Assembly: GCA_025449475.1 (NCBI GenBank)
Contig: JANWJM010000057.1
Coordinates: 1 to 5,173, forward strand
Direction: 5' to 3'
Source of the DNA: Thermoactinomycetaceae bacterium
GTDB lineage: Bacteria > Bacillota > Bacilli > Thermoactinomycetales > Thermoactinomycetaceae
DNA length: 5,173 nucleotides
How positions within the stretch are numbered: position 1 is the first letter of the stretch; every line of letters begins with the position of its first letter. The translations under genes were made by a program, and so were the position numbers. This document shows, piece after piece, positions 4,991 to 5,173 of this stretch. The notes below the pieces were generated by a model. It did not search any database. It saw only the letters and a list, made by a program, of their open reading frames with translations, and was not told where the DNA came from.

Positions 4991-5173
4991 GTTTTGTCAT
5001 AAGGACAGGGGGAAGTTTTTTTATGGAAAAGTTTTCAAGCGAACCCGTTACTTCTTGAAATCGACCTTTTCATCATAGCTGTGATTCATCATCGTTACAG
5101 CTCATATCGAGGGGGCATGTGGACTAGCACCGTGTCCCGGTTTAAGATATAGGTTCAGCTATGAATTAAATGA
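4991..5173. other. window end: short hairpins, no convincing gene
   Basis: After the small protein gene there is an AGCTGT/ACAGCT inverted repeat at 5077-5082 and 5097-5102. A second stem, GGGGCATG at 5112-5119 facing CGTGTCCC at 5131-5138, pairs at all eight positions with two wobbles. Neither is followed by a T-run. A GGGGGAAG site at 5008-5015 precedes ATG 5023, but that frame stops after 11 codons (5023-5058), too short to call. No clear terminator for the 60-residue gene is visible. Confidence 0.4.

Overview
The window looks like chromosomal DNA from a low-GC Gram-positive, most likely a member of the Bacillaceae. The reasons are AT-rich intergenic DNA, strong GGAGG-type ribosome binding sites, a TTG start codon, sigma-A-like (and possibly sigma-B-like) promoters, and a first gene whose protein closely resembles Bacillus subtilis YxeP as I remember it. 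No rRNA, tRNA, CRISPR array or transposase gene was seen.

Layout, left to right. (1) 1-645, + strand: C-terminal part of an M20D amidohydrolase (YxeP-like), cut by the window edge. (2) 646-1191: no convincing gene. It holds a stem-loop repeat, a conserved AAAAGAACCGTCCC box, a cluster of TGATAG/CTATCA hexamers, and then the likely promoter of the next gene. (3) 1192-1860, + strand: a complete hemerythrin-like (HHE) protein, closed by a strong intrinsic terminator at 1877-1924. (4) 1925-2390: a convergent gap with a second copy of the stem-loop plus AAAAGAACCGTCCC box pair and an orphan terminator-like hairpin. (5) 4571-2391, - strand: a two-gene unit, a CarB-like ATP-grasp ligase followed 66 bp later by an M20 (ArgE/DapE/ACY1-type) metallopeptidase. 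A possible 12-codon leader ORF and a repeated TAACCCTCC motif lie in its 5' region. (6) 4808-4990, + strand: a 60-residue, highly charged small protein transcribed divergently, with a promoter that has both a perfect TATAAT and a sigma-B-like GTTTAA/GGGTTA pair. (7) 4991-5173: short hairpins and one tiny ORF, with no convincing gene.

How the genes may work together. The ATP-grasp ligase and M20 hydrolase form the most coherent module: one enzyme class joins a carboxylate to an amine using ATP, and the other hydrolyses amide bonds. This resembles the ligation and deprotection logic of carrier-linked amino-acid pathways, but the substrate cannot be read from the sequence. The YxeP-like enzyme is also an M20 member but belongs to a different subfamily and strand, so its proximity is probably incidental. 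The hemerythrin protein stands alone as a monocistronic unit. The most unusual non-coding content is the pair of composite repeats flanking the hemerythrin gene and the TGATAG hexamer cluster.
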